Positions 1 through 8,602 of a stretch of 64,000 nucleotides of DNA are shown here, piece after piece. The stretch lies in the NCBI RefSeq assembly GCF_003315135.1, contig NZ_QNRK01000034.1:1-64000 (forward strand). Reading direction: 5' to 3'. Both the position numbers and the translations under genes were made by a program. This DNA is from Roseiarcus fermentans (GTDB lineage Bacteria; Pseudomonadota; Alphaproteobacteria; Rhizobiales; Beijerinckiaceae). Numbering within the stretch: the stretch's first letter is position 1; each line of letters starts with the position of its first letter. The notes beneath the pieces were generated by a model. It worked only from the letters and a program-made list of their open reading frames with translations. It was not told the origin of the DNA and ran no database searches.

Positions 1-165
1 CAGGACCGCAGCCGTCTGGGCAACGGTCCCGAAAATCTCGCCGTTCTCCGCCACATGGTCCTGAACGTCATGCAGAAAGACGGCGAGAAAGGCTCACTCC
101 GCGGCAAGTTCAAACGAGCCGGTTGGGACGAAGCCTACCTCGCCCGCCTCCTCACCCTGTTTTGA
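1..165 (+). CDS. ISAs1-family transposase, C-terminal fragment (cut by window edge)
   Basis: The frame open from base 1 ends at TGA 163-165 and gives 54 residues. They contain GPENLAVLRHM followed by SLRGKFKRAGWDEAYL and end LLTLF. This basic 'KxKRAxWD..L..LL' tail is what I know from ISAs1/H-repeat DDE transposases; the catalytic core lies upstream of the window. Just after the stop, bases 165-180 read AATGCGATCGCCCTG, whose reverse complement (CAGGGCGATCGCATT) looks like the terminal inverted repeat of such an element, so the IS probably ends near base 180. Whether the element is intact cannot be judged here. Confidence 0.75.
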   Translation, partial: QDRSRLGNGPENLAVLRHMVLNVMQKDGEKGSLRGKFKRAGWDEAYLARLLTLF

Positions 166-308
166 AATGCGATCGCCCTGGGGCGGCGGCGGACCCGCGT
201 TTACGGACCCGCCCGGCTCCGCTAAGCTCGGCCAAGCCGCCTGTCTGGCCGTCGCGCCGCGGTCCAGACGCCAACGGCGACCGCACGTCGAACACGGGAG
301 ACGGATCG

Positions 309-1388
309 TTGAGCGCCGACTTCCTTCCCTCGCGCCTGCCGATCGTCCAGGCGCCGATGGCCGGAGCCCAGGGCGTGGACCTGTGCGTGGCGGTCGCGGG
401 AGCGGGCGGCCTCGGGTCGCTGCCGGCGGCGATGCTGACCCCGGCGGCCCTGCGCGAGCAGATCGGCGCGGCCCGCGCCCGCGCCCGGGGCCCGATCAAC
501 GTCAACTTCTTCTGCCATGCGCCGCCGGCCCCTGACCCCGCGCGCGAGGCGGCCTGGCGGGAGGAACTCGCGGCCGACTACGCCGCGGCCGGCCTCGAGC
601 CGCCGGCGCCGCGGGCCGGACCGGGGCGCGCGCCCTTCGACGCGGCGATGGCCGAGGTCGTCGAGGCGACGCGGCCCGAGGTGGTCAGCTTCCACTTCGG
701 CCTGCCCGACGAGACCCTGCTGGCTCGCGTCAGGCGGACCGGGGCAAAGATCTATTCCTCCGCCACCAGCGTCGCCGAGGCGCGCTGGCTCGACGCGCGC
801 GGTGTCGACGCCGTCATCGCGCAGGGCGCCGAGGCGGGAGGCCATCGCGGCATGTTCCTGACCGACGACATCGACGCCCAGCCCGGCCTGTTCGCCTTGC
901 TGCCGCAGGTCGTCGACGCGGTCGGGGCGCCGGTGATCGCGGCCGGCGGGATCGCCGACGGCCGGGGGATCGCGGCCGCCTTCGCCTTGGGGGCGCGCGC
1001 GGTCCAGATCGGCACGGCCTATCTCCGGACCCCTGAGGCGACGATCTCCGCCGCGCACCGGCGGGCGCTGGCGGACGCCCGAGACGATTCCACCCGGCTG
1101 ACGAACCTCTTCACCGGTCGCCCGGCGCGCGGCCTCGTCAACCGCTTCGTCCACGATCACGGGCCGATGAACCCGCGCGCGCCGGCCTTCCCGACCGCGA
1201 CCGCCGCGGTTGCGCCGCTGCGCGCGCACTGGGAGGCGCAGGGATCGGGAGACTATTCGCCCCTTTGGTCCGGCCAGGCGGCCGCACTGGCGCGCGAGGA
1301 GGACGCCGGCGCGCTCACCGCCCGCCTCTGGCGGGACGCGGGCGCCGTCGCCGCCGCGTTGGGCTCGTTCCTACGACCTTCGTCGTAA
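309..1388 (+). CDS. Nitronate monooxygenase (NMO/2-nitropropane dioxygenase family)
   Basis: FMN-dependent TIM-barrel enzyme that oxidises alkyl nitronates, such as propionate 3-nitronate, to carbonyl compounds and nitrite; cytosolic. With a TTG start at 309 it has 359 residues, the usual length. Family marks: PIVQAPMAG at residues 11-19, QGAEAGGHRG at 172-181 (catalytic-His/flavin loop), AAGGIADGRG at 211-220 and GARAVQIGTAYL at 228-239 (phosphate-binding part of the barrel). The TTG start is preferred because GGGAG at 296-300 sits just upstream and the family begins right before this strand. The longer frame back to 123 is low-complexity and runs into the IS end. It lies immediately downstream of the IS remnant, so its native promoter may have been replaced. 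No obvious partner gene. Confidence 0.85.
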   Translation: MSADFLPSRLPIVQAPMAGAQGVDLCVAVAGAGGLGSLPAAMLTPAALREQIGAARARARGPINVNFFCHAPPAPDPAREAAWREELAADYAAAGLEPPAPRAGPGRAPFDAAMAEVVEATRPEVVSFHFGLPDETLLARVRRTGAKIYSSATSVAEARWLDARGVDAVIAQGAEAGGHRGMFLTDDIDAQPGLFALLPQVVDAVGAPVIAAGGIADGRGIAAAFALGARAVQIGTAYLRTPEATISAAHRRALADARDDSTRLTNLFTGRPARGLVNRFVHDHGPMNPRAPAFPTATAAVAPLRAHWEAQGSGDYSPLWSGQAAALAREEDAGALTARLWRDAGAVAAALGSFLRPSS

Positions 1389-1474
1389 TTGGCGAGTGAA
1401 CATAAGTTTCGGAAGCAGTGACAATTGAACGCAGTCCTGCCGCGTGGCAACATGGGTTGGTTCGGGAGTCCGTC

Positions 1475-2227
1475 GTGTCGCATTCGCGCTATGCACTCTA
1501 CCTCACGCCGCCGCTCGACAGCGACTTGTGGACGTTCGGGTGCGACGTGATCGGCCGCGACGCCTCGACCGGCAGGGCTGTCGAGGGATTCGCGCCGGAA
1601 GGCTACAGCCCCGAGTCGTGGAGACGGATCACCGAGGAGCCGCGGCGCTACGGCTTCCACGCCACGCTGGTCGCGCCGTTCCAGCTCAGGGGGGATCTCG
1701 ACGGCCCGGATCTGATCGACGCCGTGACGGCGTTCGCGCGCTCGGCGCACCCGTTCGACGCGGGCGCGTTGCAGGTCGGCAGGATCGGCGCCGCGAGCGG
1801 CCATGCCTTCGTCGCGTTGAAGCCGATCGGGCCGGCGCGGGAACTGCACGCGTTCGCGGAGAAAGCCGTGCGCCGGCTGGACGCGCTGCGCGCGCCGCTG
1901 ACCAACGCCGAACGCCTCAAGCGCGCGTCCGGGCGGCTGACGCCCCTGCAGCGCTATTATCTCGACGTCTGGGGCTACCCCTACGTCCTGAACGAATTCC
2001 GTCCGCATTTCACGCTGACCAGCCCGGTCGCCGAGGCCAAGGCGATCGAAAAGGCGCTGCGCTGGGATTTCCAGATGCGGGTCGCCTCGCCGCTGCTGCG
2101 GGTCGAGACGCTGACCCTGTTCGGCGAACGGGAGCGCGACGGCGCTTTCGAGATCCTGCGCGCGTTTCCGCTCGGGCACGGTCACAGCGCCCGGCGCGGC
2201 GCGTCGCGCATGGCCGCCGTCGCCTGA
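1475..2227 (+). CDS. DUF1045 / 2H-phosphoesterase-like protein (phosphonate-metabolism associated)
   Basis: 250 residues. Two H-x-T motifs, YGFHAT (His62) and RPHFT (His178), are the signature of the 2H phosphoesterase (2'-5' RNA ligase-like) fold. The opening RYALYLTPP matches the DUF1045 family, which is often found in phosphonate (phn) clusters, where its exact reaction is unsettled. No phn genes are visible here, so the role is inferred only from the family; a cyclic phosphodiester substrate is plausible. GTG at 1475 is chosen because GGGAG (1464-1468) lies upstream and the protein then starts at the conserved strand; GTG at 1418 would add 19 unconserved residues. It follows the nitronate monooxygenase on the same strand by under 90 bp, so co-transcription is possible. 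Confidence 0.8.
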   Translation: MSHSRYALYLTPPLDSDLWTFGCDVIGRDASTGRAVEGFAPEGYSPESWRRITEEPRRYGFHATLVAPFQLRGDLDGPDLIDAVTAFARSAHPFDAGALQVGRIGAASGHAFVALKPIGPARELHAFAEKAVRRLDALRAPLTNAERLKRASGRLTPLQRYYLDVWGYPYVLNEFRPHFTLTSPVAEAKAIEKALRWDFQMRVASPLLRVETLTLFGERERDGAFEILRAFPLGHGHSARRGASRMAAVA

Positions 2228-3014
2228 GGCCGGGCCGACCGGCCCCAGGGGCGAGACGGTCGGCCGGTTTTGAGCCTTTTCAAGGGGATGCCGCGGAATG
2301 TCCGGGCGATCGTAACGGCCGAGCCTTGGCGCGCCTTGGGAATGACGGGCGGTCGTCGACGCTGAGGCGAGGGCGATGACGTTTCCCGCCGTCCTCGCGA
2401 GGAGCCCGAAGGGCGACGCGGCGATCCAGGGGCCGCCGACGCTGCAGCGCGGCGACGCCCGGCATACGGCAGACATTGGCCGCGCCCCCGTGGATCGCCA
2501 CGTCGCTTCGCTCCTCGCGATGACGGCGGCTTGGCAGTTGCGGGCGATCGTAACTGCCAAGGCGGTTGTGCGCGAGGACCCGGACCGGGCGGCCTCGCGG
2601 TCGAGCGCCGCGACGCGGATCGGGAAGCCAACCAGCGCCTGCGCGTCGGACCGCTGCGCCGCTGTTCGCGCGGGCGATAGCGGTCGCGATGAATGGCGAC
2701 GACATGGCCGTGTTGGAGCAACAGCCGGTCGCGGATGCGCAGCGTGCGGGCTTCACGGTGTCCAACAGCGTTCGAGACGTCGTCGAAGGCGTTGCGGCGC
2801 GCCGACATCGACCCGGAGCCCGATCGGCTCTGAGAAACCACTCTAGCAACCTTTCTGATTTACCGCAATGATTTGTCGCGATGCGCGGTAGCGACGAAGC
2901 ATGCGGCCCTCGGGGTTCGGTCCCGCGGACGGCCGGGCGCCCTGGCGTTCCGCCGGCCGGACCTCGCACAGAGCCCGAAGGCCGACGCGTCTCGTTGCAC
3001 CCCGAGGGCGCCGC
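2228..3014. other. Gene-poor spacer with a MITE-like repeat; no convincing gene
   Basis: 787 bases between convergently ending genes. The left part carries the inverted-repeat element described separately (about 2312-2561). The remainder has open frames on both strands, but they are arginine-rich, low-complexity translations without recognisable domains or Shine-Dalgarno sites. I see no RNA gene. Confidence 0.5.
2312..2561. repeat. Composite palindromic (MITE-like) element, copy 1
   Basis: Inner arms: 2390-2430 (begins GTCCTCGCGAGGAGCC) and its inverted partner 2491-2526 (contains TCGCTTCGCTCCTCGCGATG). Outer arms: GTAAC at 2312, and on the right CTTGGCAGTT (2530-2539) with its perfect inverse AACTGCCAAG (2552-2561). 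The same architecture recurs at 47723-47927. These 'GCGAGGAGCgaAGCGACG' repeats are widespread and non-coding in Rhizobiales. Confidence 0.6.
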
Positions 3015-3572
3015 CTACGGCGCCGCCCAGCCTCCCCGCCAACCGGCGCCGTCGCGCTGAAACATCGCACGCCGGTGCAGCGGTCCGGAAATATCGAGCC
3101 AGTCGATGCGGATGACCGAGACGACGACCAGGGCGAAACGCCCTTCGGCCTCGGCGTCGCCGGCGGGCGCGGCTTCGGCGGGATCGGCGATCGGGGCGCC
3201 GGAGGGCAGGGGATGTTGGAACAGCGCACGGGTATGCGGTCGGCAGGCGGCCCAGGCGGCGCGCCGTTCCGGACTCTTCGAGTCGATCGTCGCCACCCCC
3301 TCCAGACGGATCTGGATGCCGGCGTCAGAGTCGTAGCCGACGAGGGAGACCCGCGGCTCGCTGCGCATCTCGGCCACCTTCGCGGAACGGAGGTCGGTGA
3401 AGAACGAGACGGCGCCTCGTTCGGCGTCGGCGCCGCGCAGGATGACGCCGCGAACCTTTGGCGCTCCGTCGGTCCCCAGGGTGGCGAGCTGAAGCACGGT
3501 GAACGGCGTACGCCCGGGCCCCGCGCCGGCGACGAGCGGCGCCCAGATCCGGTCCAGAGTCGGTTCGATCAC
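3015..3572 (-). CDS. Pyridoxamine 5'-phosphate oxidase-family flavoprotein
   Basis: 185 residues starting with GTG at 3572. The split-barrel FMN-binding fold is indicated by ATLGTDGAPKVRGVILRG near residues 30-47, then FFTDLRSAKVAEM and EPRVSLVGYD, and a C-terminal segment rich in W and R as in the Alr4036/PdxH-like group. Such proteins bind FMN; some oxidise pyridoxine or pyridoxamine phosphate, but many have unknown substrates. I do not see enough to call it true PdxH. It is isolated: no vitamin B6 genes lie nearby and the upstream gene is 264 bp away. Confidence 0.78.
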   Translation of the reverse strand: MIEPTLDRIWAPLVAGAGPGRTPFTVLQLATLGTDGAPKVRGVILRGADAERGAVSFFTDLRSAKVAEMRSEPRVSLVGYDSDAGIQIRLEGVATIDSKSPERRAAWAACRPHTRALFQHPLPSGAPIADPAEAAPAGDAEAEGRFALVVVSVIRIDWLDISGPLHRRAMFQRDGAGWRGGWAAP

Positions 3573-3836
3573 AATCAGGCCCTCGAGCTGTTGAGCGCGA
3601 TGTCGGTCAGGAAGCGAGGTCGCTCGCCGTCCTGCGGCGGATCGCGGCGGACGTCACGCAAAAAATCCAGAAGATGGGATGGGCGAGCCGAAACAGTCCG
3701 CGCCTGTCCGCTCAACGCGGGCATCCGCCGCAGATCGGCTCGCCGGCGCGGCATGCGACACGGCCTGATCGACCGTTCGTTGCGATCGAGCCGGCGCCTT
3801 GGGCGACCGCTCCGCGGAAGCCCGCGCGCGCAAAGC

Positions 3837-4310
3837 CTACGGCGCGGGCCATTCGCTCAGATGGTCCCAGAAACCCTCGGGCAGGCAGCCTCGGTCGGCG
3901 GTGAGCAGGACGGCCTGCGGCGCGTGGCCGACGGAAAAGCGGGCCAGTAGGCGGCGCAACTGGATTTCCAGCGCGCCCGCCGGCATCGGCCCGACGGAGG
4001 CGATCAGCATGCGCCGGTCGGTCCACGCCGTCTCGCTCAGTCGCGCGCGCACCAGCGGCAGGATTTCGTCGACCCGGCCGAGCGGCGCGGCGATCACCTC
4101 GCAGCCGGCCGAGGTCGAAAAACGATGGATCGCGTAGAGGCCGTCGCGGGTGAGATCCTCGCTGTTGCGCGGCGTCATCCCATTGGCGCCGGCCCACGCC
4201 CGGGCGGCCTCACGCGGCGTCATCGTCGGATCGCCATGCGGCGCCGGCCGCGCCAGCGCGCCGACGGCGACCGCCGCCGCCGTCGCCAGGACCACCGCCA
4301 GGCGTTTCAT
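3837..4310 (-). CDS. Small exported protein of the exosortase cassette (unknown function)
   Basis: 157 residues. The first 20 (MKRLAVVLATAAAVAVGALA) form a signal peptide or signal anchor. The mature part has two cysteines, in SAGCEVIAAP and DRGCLPEG, which could form a disulfide, and no domain I recognise. Its ATG overlaps the stop of the exosortase gene by 4 bp (ATGA, 4307-4310), so the two are translationally coupled and probably co-function at the membrane. By position it could be a partner or processing factor for the exosortase; other exosortase systems often carry a small periplasmic companion (EpsI/EpsD-like), but I see no similarity to those. Confidence 0.75.
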   Translation of the reverse strand: MKRLAVVLATAAAVAVGALARPAPHGDPTMTPREAARAWAGANGMTPRNSEDLTRDGLYAIHRFSTSAGCEVIAAPLGRVDEILPLVRARLSETAWTDRRMLIASVGPMPAGALEIQLRRLLARFSVGHAPQAVLLTADRGCLPEGFWDHLSEWPAP

Positions 4311-5131
4311 CGCCGGCGCCAGGACGGCGCGGCGACAACCACGATGATCGCGGCCCACGCGATCTGCGTCGGCAAGACCCCGGTCTCCCCGTGCAGGAAA
4401 TCGTAGGCCTCCGGCGACCCGGCCATCGCGGTGAGGCGGGACGTGTTGAGGATCAGCAGCAGGCCGAGCGCCGCCGTCACCCGCGGCCACCCGGGCGCCG
4501 CGGCGGGCCGCACGAGACGGCTCAGCGCATAGGTTCCCACCGCGCACGGATAGGCGAGCGAGAGGAACGAACAGGCGCGCAGCACCACGAAGGAATGTCC
4601 GTCCGCGAGCAGGATGCGGTTGCCGTCCGCCGCGGCGGCGACGCCGCCCAGACCGAGCAGGAATCGCGTCAGATGGGCCTCGGCGGTCATGATCGGGCCG
4701 CTGGCCAGGTCGGCCCATGCGCCCTCCTTCATCGCCCAGCCGCCCAGCGCCGCCAGCAGCACGCCGGCGCTTCGCCCCGGCAAGCCGCCGCTCCGCCATG
4801 CGAGGGCGCCCGCGAACACGAGCGCGGGCGCCGCGGCGATGCGGAACGGCGTCATGCAGGCCAACAGCGCGCCGGCGAACAGCAACCAGTCCGCGACGGC
4901 GACGCCGCCGTCACGGAGCGCAAGACGACGGACATCGGCGCCGATCGCGAGCGCAGCCAGAACGAGCATCGGATCCGGCGCGCCGAGCCCCTCGAACCCG
5001 GTCGCGAGACCGTAGTGCGCGGCGCCGGCGAGCGCCGCGCACGCTGCCAGCCAGCTCTGCGTGACGCCGCCGCCTTGCGCCATGGCGCTCCGGGTCGGGA
5101 CGGCGGCGGGGCCGAGGCTGACGCCGCTCAT
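4307..5131 (-). CDS. Exosortase/archaeosortase-family membrane transpeptidase
   Basis: 274 residues with about eight hydrophobic spans. The three catalytic positions of exosortases are present in order: Cys187 in VLRACSFLSLAY, Arg232 in LNTSRLTAMA and His247 in YDFLHGETG. These enzymes cut C-terminal PEP-CTERM-type signals on the outer face of the inner membrane and transfer the protein to a further carrier. The gene lies 31 bp downstream of a choice-of-anchor-A protein carrying such a tail, and its stop overlaps the next small gene, so this looks like a three-gene operon with a dedicated substrate. The subtype cannot be assigned by eye. A start at the internal Met17 (MAQGGG) is also possible. 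Confidence 0.82.
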   Translation of the reverse strand: MSGVSLGPAAVPTRSAMAQGGGVTQSWLAACAALAGAAHYGLATGFEGLGAPDPMLVLAALAIGADVRRLALRDGGVAVADWLLFAGALLACMTPFRIAAAPALVFAGALAWRSGGLPGRSAGVLLAALGGWAMKEGAWADLASGPIMTAEAHLTRFLLGLGGVAAAADGNRILLADGHSFVVLRACSFLSLAYPCAVGTYALSRLVRPAAAPGWPRVTAALGLLLILNTSRLTAMAGSPEAYDFLHGETGVLPTQIAWAAIIVVVAAPSWRRR

Positions 5132-5162
5132 CGCACGGGTCCGGCCGGGCGCACGGAGCCGT

Positions 5163-6347
5163 TCAGGTCGCTGTCGCCAACGCGCCGAGCCGGTTGCGGC
5201 CGCTGACGCCGGCCCAGGCGAGCAAGGCCAGGCCCAGGGTCACCCAGCCGAAGGGGGGCGCCGGCAGGACCGCGCTTGCCGCCGCGCCGGCGCTTGGCAA
5301 CGCGCCGGCGAACTCGCCTCCGCTGTTGGCGGTATTGAGCGGCGCTTGGCCGGTCAGGTTGGCGGCGAACACCGAACCGGTGATGGCGCCGCCGCTGGTG
5401 ACCAAGGTGGCGTTCGGCGCCATGATCGAAAAATCGTAGCTGGCGTTCGCGGCGAGATTGACCGTGGACGCGTTGGCGACGTTCAGCAGCACCATGTTAT
5501 CGGTCATCGTGCCGGCATAGCCGAAGCTCAGGTTGCCGGGCAGGGAGATCGCGCCGGAGTCGAGCACGTTGATGACGTCGGTGGCGCCGGCCACGGCGCC
5601 GTTGAAGATCACCTGATTGCCCGACATGGCCATGAATTGCGCCGCGGTGACATCGAATACGTTGTCGCCGGCCTGGGCGCTGTTGAACACCCAGGCGCCG
5701 GACGCGTTGCGGCCAAAGGTGTCGCCGGCGGTGGTCTGCATGCCTGCAAAGGATTGCGACACCGAGGCGATATTCGCCGTCGTCGCCGCGTAGTTGACGG
5801 GGGACAGATACGAAGCGGCAGGGGTCACGGTCGGCTGCGCGGCGTTGATGAAACTGGCCTTGCCGCCGACGCTCACCGTGCCCCCGACGCCGGCGCCGGT
5901 GATCGTGGCGTTGCCGTCGACGTTCACGGCGCCGTTGATCTGACCGTACTGGTAATTCAACGAACCGCCGACATTGACGCTGTTCAGCCCGGTCGAGGCC
6001 GCCGTCATCGCGCCAGCCACGTCGGTGACGCCGTTCACCGAGCCGTTGGTCATCGAAAGGTCGCCGCCGACAGCGAGGCCGACGCCGTTGGCGGTCGCGT
6101 TCGTGGAGGCGCCGAAGTTCTGCAGGTAGACGTTCCCCCCGGCCGCGATCGCCGCCTGGCTGTCGGACGTGTACGCCGACCCCGCGCTGCCGATGTCGCC
6201 GGAGACATAGGTGTTGTAGCCGGCCGACAGCAGGCCTTCCAGCGTGGTGATCTGCACCTGCGCCGCCGAAGCGGGCCCGTAACCGGCGACGAGAACGAAT
6301 CCCGCCGCAGCGGCCGTTCCGATGAGTTTGTCAAATCGCGTCGTCAT
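5163..6347 (-). CDS. Choice-of-anchor A family surface protein with PEP-CTERM-like tail
   Basis: 394 residues. An N-terminal signal peptide (MTTRFDKLIG then hydrophobic, ending ASAAQ) is followed by a long Gly/Asn/Ala/Thr-rich beta-type domain with repeated motifs such as VGGDLSM, VNVGGSLNY, VNVDGNATI and VSVGGKASF. These are the strand repeats of the choice-of-anchor A domain, found on surface proteins that carry different sorting tails in different bacteria. The C-terminus has LPAPPFGW, a hydrophobic helix and then a basic end (SGRNRLG), i.e. the signal-helix-arginine layout of an exosortase substrate. It is first in the cassette with the exosortase. Likely a secreted, surface- or matrix-anchored structural protein; no enzymatic motif seen. 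Confidence 0.85.
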   Translation of the reverse strand: MTTRFDKLIGTAAAAGFVLVAGYGPASAAQVQITTLEGLLSAGYNTYVSGDIGSAGSAYTSDSQAAIAAGGNVYLQNFGASTNATANGVGLAVGGDLSMTNGSVNGVTDVAGAMTAASTGLNSVNVGGSLNYQYGQINGAVNVDGNATITGAGVGGTVSVGGKASFINAAQPTVTPAASYLSPVNYAATTANIASVSQSFAGMQTTAGDTFGRNASGAWVFNSAQAGDNVFDVTAAQFMAMSGNQVIFNGAVAGATDVINVLDSGAISLPGNLSFGYAGTMTDNMVLLNVANASTVNLAANASYDFSIMAPNATLVTSGGAITGSVFAANLTGQAPLNTANSGGEFAGALPSAGAAASAVLPAPPFGWVTLGLALLAWAGVSGRNRLGALATAT

Positions 6348-6848
6348 GGCGTCTCTTCGAGCAGTCGAGGTTGATGACGGGGCGAGGGCGCGCCCGAGCG
6401 CGCAACGCCTGTGAGCATGGTCGCCACCACGCAAGCGCGGCGCCGTCGTCTTTTCGACCCGCATCGGCGCGTTTTCCCGCAATCCTCGACCAAGAATGCG
6501 GCTGGGCAGCCGAATTGCGGCGCATAAAGCGAATCTGTCGCAAGATGCAACGCAATCCGTAGCTATCTTGTGAAAGTGATCCGGGACCGGGTCGCGGCCG
6601 TCGTCATGTCGCAGCCGGCCCCGCCGGTCCTGCGCTTCGGCCGAACGCCGCGGTCAGTCACGCCAGGCATGAAATGGCGGCTGTCCCGCCCACGGGAGGC
6701 CGTCGCCGCCCGACGCTCCGCGCGGGCGACGGGTCCTGCCTGACCGACTCTCGAGCCGCCGGGACTTCCTCCCCGCTTCCCTTTCCCCCCGTTTTCGCGC
6801 ATACCGCGCCCGGTCGCGCATTTCCGCCGCGATCGAGTTTCGCTTTCC
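6348..6848. other. Divergent intergenic region, nothing coding seen
   Basis: 501 bases between the divergent surface-protein gene and the helicase gene. It must hold both promoters. Open frames here translate to Arg/Ala-rich strings without domains. The least G+C-rich part is about 6520-6590. The helicase side has no clear Shine-Dalgarno sequence before its TTG start. Confidence 0.4.
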
Positions 6849-8597
6849 TTGAACGCATTCACATCGAACGCCTCCCTCGCGCTGGCCCTGGAGGAGCGCG
6901 GCTATCGCGAGCCGACGCCGGTTCAGGCCGCCGTCACCGCCCCGGACACCTTCGGCCGCGATCTGCTGGTTTCGGCCCAGACCGGCTCGGGCAAGACCGT
7001 CGCCTACGGCATTGCGATGGCCCAGACGCTGCTCGGCGACGCGCCCGCCTTCGGCGCGCCCGGCGCGCCGCTGGCGCTGGTCGTCGCCCCGACGCGCGAA
7101 CTGGCGCTGCAGGTCGAACGCGAGCTGAGCTGGCTCTTCCGTCCCACCGGCGCCCGGATCGCGGCCTGCGTCGGCGGCATGGACGCGCAGCGCGAGCGGC
7201 GCGCCCTGCAGGGCGGCGTCCACATCGTCGTGGGCACGCCGGGCCGCCTGCGCGACCACATCGAGCGCCGGGCGCTGGACGTCTCTGCGCTGGCGATCGT
7301 GGTTCTGGACGAAGCCGACGAGATGCTCGATCTCGGCTTCCGCGAGGATCTCGAGTTCATGCTCTCCGCGATGCCGGCGGCAAAGCGCAGCCTGCTGTTT
7401 TCCGCGACCGTCCCGAAGGGCATCGCGACGCTGGCCAGGAGCTACCAGCGCGACGCCATGCGGATCGAGGTCGAGCGCGGCAAGCAGGGCCACGTCGACA
7501 TCGAATATCGCGCCATCCGCATCTACCCGCAGGAGAGCGAGGCGGCGGTCGTCAATCTGCTGCGCCTCGTCGAATCCCCGACCGCGATCGTGTTCTGCAA
7601 CACCCGCGAGGCGGTGCGGCATCTGAGCGCCACGCTCGCCGAGCGCGGCTTTTCCGTCGTCACGCTGTCGGGGGAACTCAGCCAGCACGAACGCAACCAG
7701 GCCATGCAGGCGTTGCGCAACGGACGCTCGCGCGTGCTGGTGGCGACCGACGTCGCCGCGCGCGGACTCGATCTGCCCAGCGTCGGCCTCGTCATTCACG
7801 CCGATCTGCCCCACGACGTCGAGACGCTGCAGCACCGCAGCGGACGCACCGGCCGCGCCGGCCGGAAAGGCGTCAGCGCGATTCTGACGCCGTTCGGGCG
7901 CCGCCGCAGCGCCGAAAGGCTTTTTGCGGAAGCGGGCGTCCAGCCGGTGTGGCTCGGCCCGCCGAGCGCCGCGGAGGTGCGCGCCCTCGACGCCGAGCGC
8001 TTTCTCGCCGATCCGGCGCTGGCCGAGCCGGCGTCCGAGGAAGAACTGGAGATGGCGCGGCGCCTGATCGCCGAGCGCGGCCCCGAGGACATCGCGGCGG
8101 CGCTGGTGCGGCTCTATCGCGCGCGCCTGCCGGCGATCGAGGACGTCGCCGATCCCGGCGAGCAGCGCCCGGGCGGCGCCCGGCAGCGGCCGGCCTACAG
8201 CGAGCGCCCCGCCCCGCGCGGACGCGTTGCGCCGGAGGATCGCGATTACGCCCGGCCCGCCCGGCCCGGCGGCCGGCATGCGCTCGGCGGCGGCGTCTGG
8301 TTCCGCGTCGACGTCGGGCGCGCCAAGGGCGCCGATCCAAAATGGCTGTTGCCGATGATCTGCCGCGCCGGCGGCCTCACCAAGGCCGACATCGGCACGA
8401 TTCGCGTGTTCGCCGACGAGACCAAGTTCGAGGTCTCCGCCGAAGCGGCGGAAGGATTCGCCGAGGAGATCAGGAAGCGCGCGGGCGAAACGCCGCGGAT
8501 CGAGCCGCTCGGGCCCCGCGAGGGGTCGGCTCCGAAGGCCGGGGGCAAGCCGGACAAGCGCACCCGTCTGGCGCGCAAGGCGCAGCGCGACGGGTGA
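6849..8597 (+). CDS. DEAD-box RNA helicase (DeaD/DbpA-like)
   Basis: ATP-dependent RNA helicase, 582 residues, probably acting in ribosome assembly, mRNA turnover or cold adaptation. All helicase motifs are in order: Q-motif GYREPTPVQ (18-26), I AQTGSGKT, Ia PTRELALQ, Ib TPGRL, II DEAD, III SAT, IV IVFCNTR, V ATDVAARGLD and VI HRSGRTGRAG. After an Arg/Pro linker the C-terminal 80 residues (VWFRVDVGRAKGADPKWL onward) form a DbpA-type RNA-binding domain, followed by a Lys/Arg tail. The start is TTG at 6849; no ATG or GTG occurs in frame nearby. Monocistronic, with repeat elements directly after its stop. Confidence 0.9.
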   Translation: MNAFTSNASLALALEERGYREPTPVQAAVTAPDTFGRDLLVSAQTGSGKTVAYGIAMAQTLLGDAPAFGAPGAPLALVVAPTRELALQVERELSWLFRPTGARIAACVGGMDAQRERRALQGGVHIVVGTPGRLRDHIERRALDVSALAIVVLDEADEMLDLGFREDLEFMLSAMPAAKRSLLFSATVPKGIATLARSYQRDAMRIEVERGKQGHVDIEYRAIRIYPQESEAAVVNLLRLVESPTAIVFCNTREAVRHLSATLAERGFSVVTLSGELSQHERNQAMQALRNGRSRVLVATDVAARGLDLPSVGLVIHADLPHDVETLQHRSGRTGRAGRKGVSAILTPFGRRRSAERLFAEAGVQPVWLGPPSAAEVRALDAERFLADPALAEPASEEELEMARRLIAERGPEDIAAALVRLYRARLPAIEDVADPGEQRPGGARQRPAYSERPAPRGRVAPEDRDYARPARPGGRHALGGGVWFRVDVGRAKGADPKWLLPMICRAGGLTKADIGTIRVFADETKFEVSAEAAEGFAEEIRKRAGETPRIEPLGPREGSAPKAGGKPDKRTRLARKAQRDG

Positions 8598-8602
8598 GGG
8601 AG

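Noticed and set aside
2182-2841. Minus-strand open frame with MSARRNAFDDVSNAV start
   Set aside because: It runs through the repeat element and turns into Arg/Pro/Ser-rich sequence. No SD and no domain.
3573-3836. Small minus-strand gene overlapping upstream of the PNPOx gene
   Set aside because: A frame ending at 3575 exists, but its translation is unconserved-looking and has no SD-supported start; not enough to annotate.
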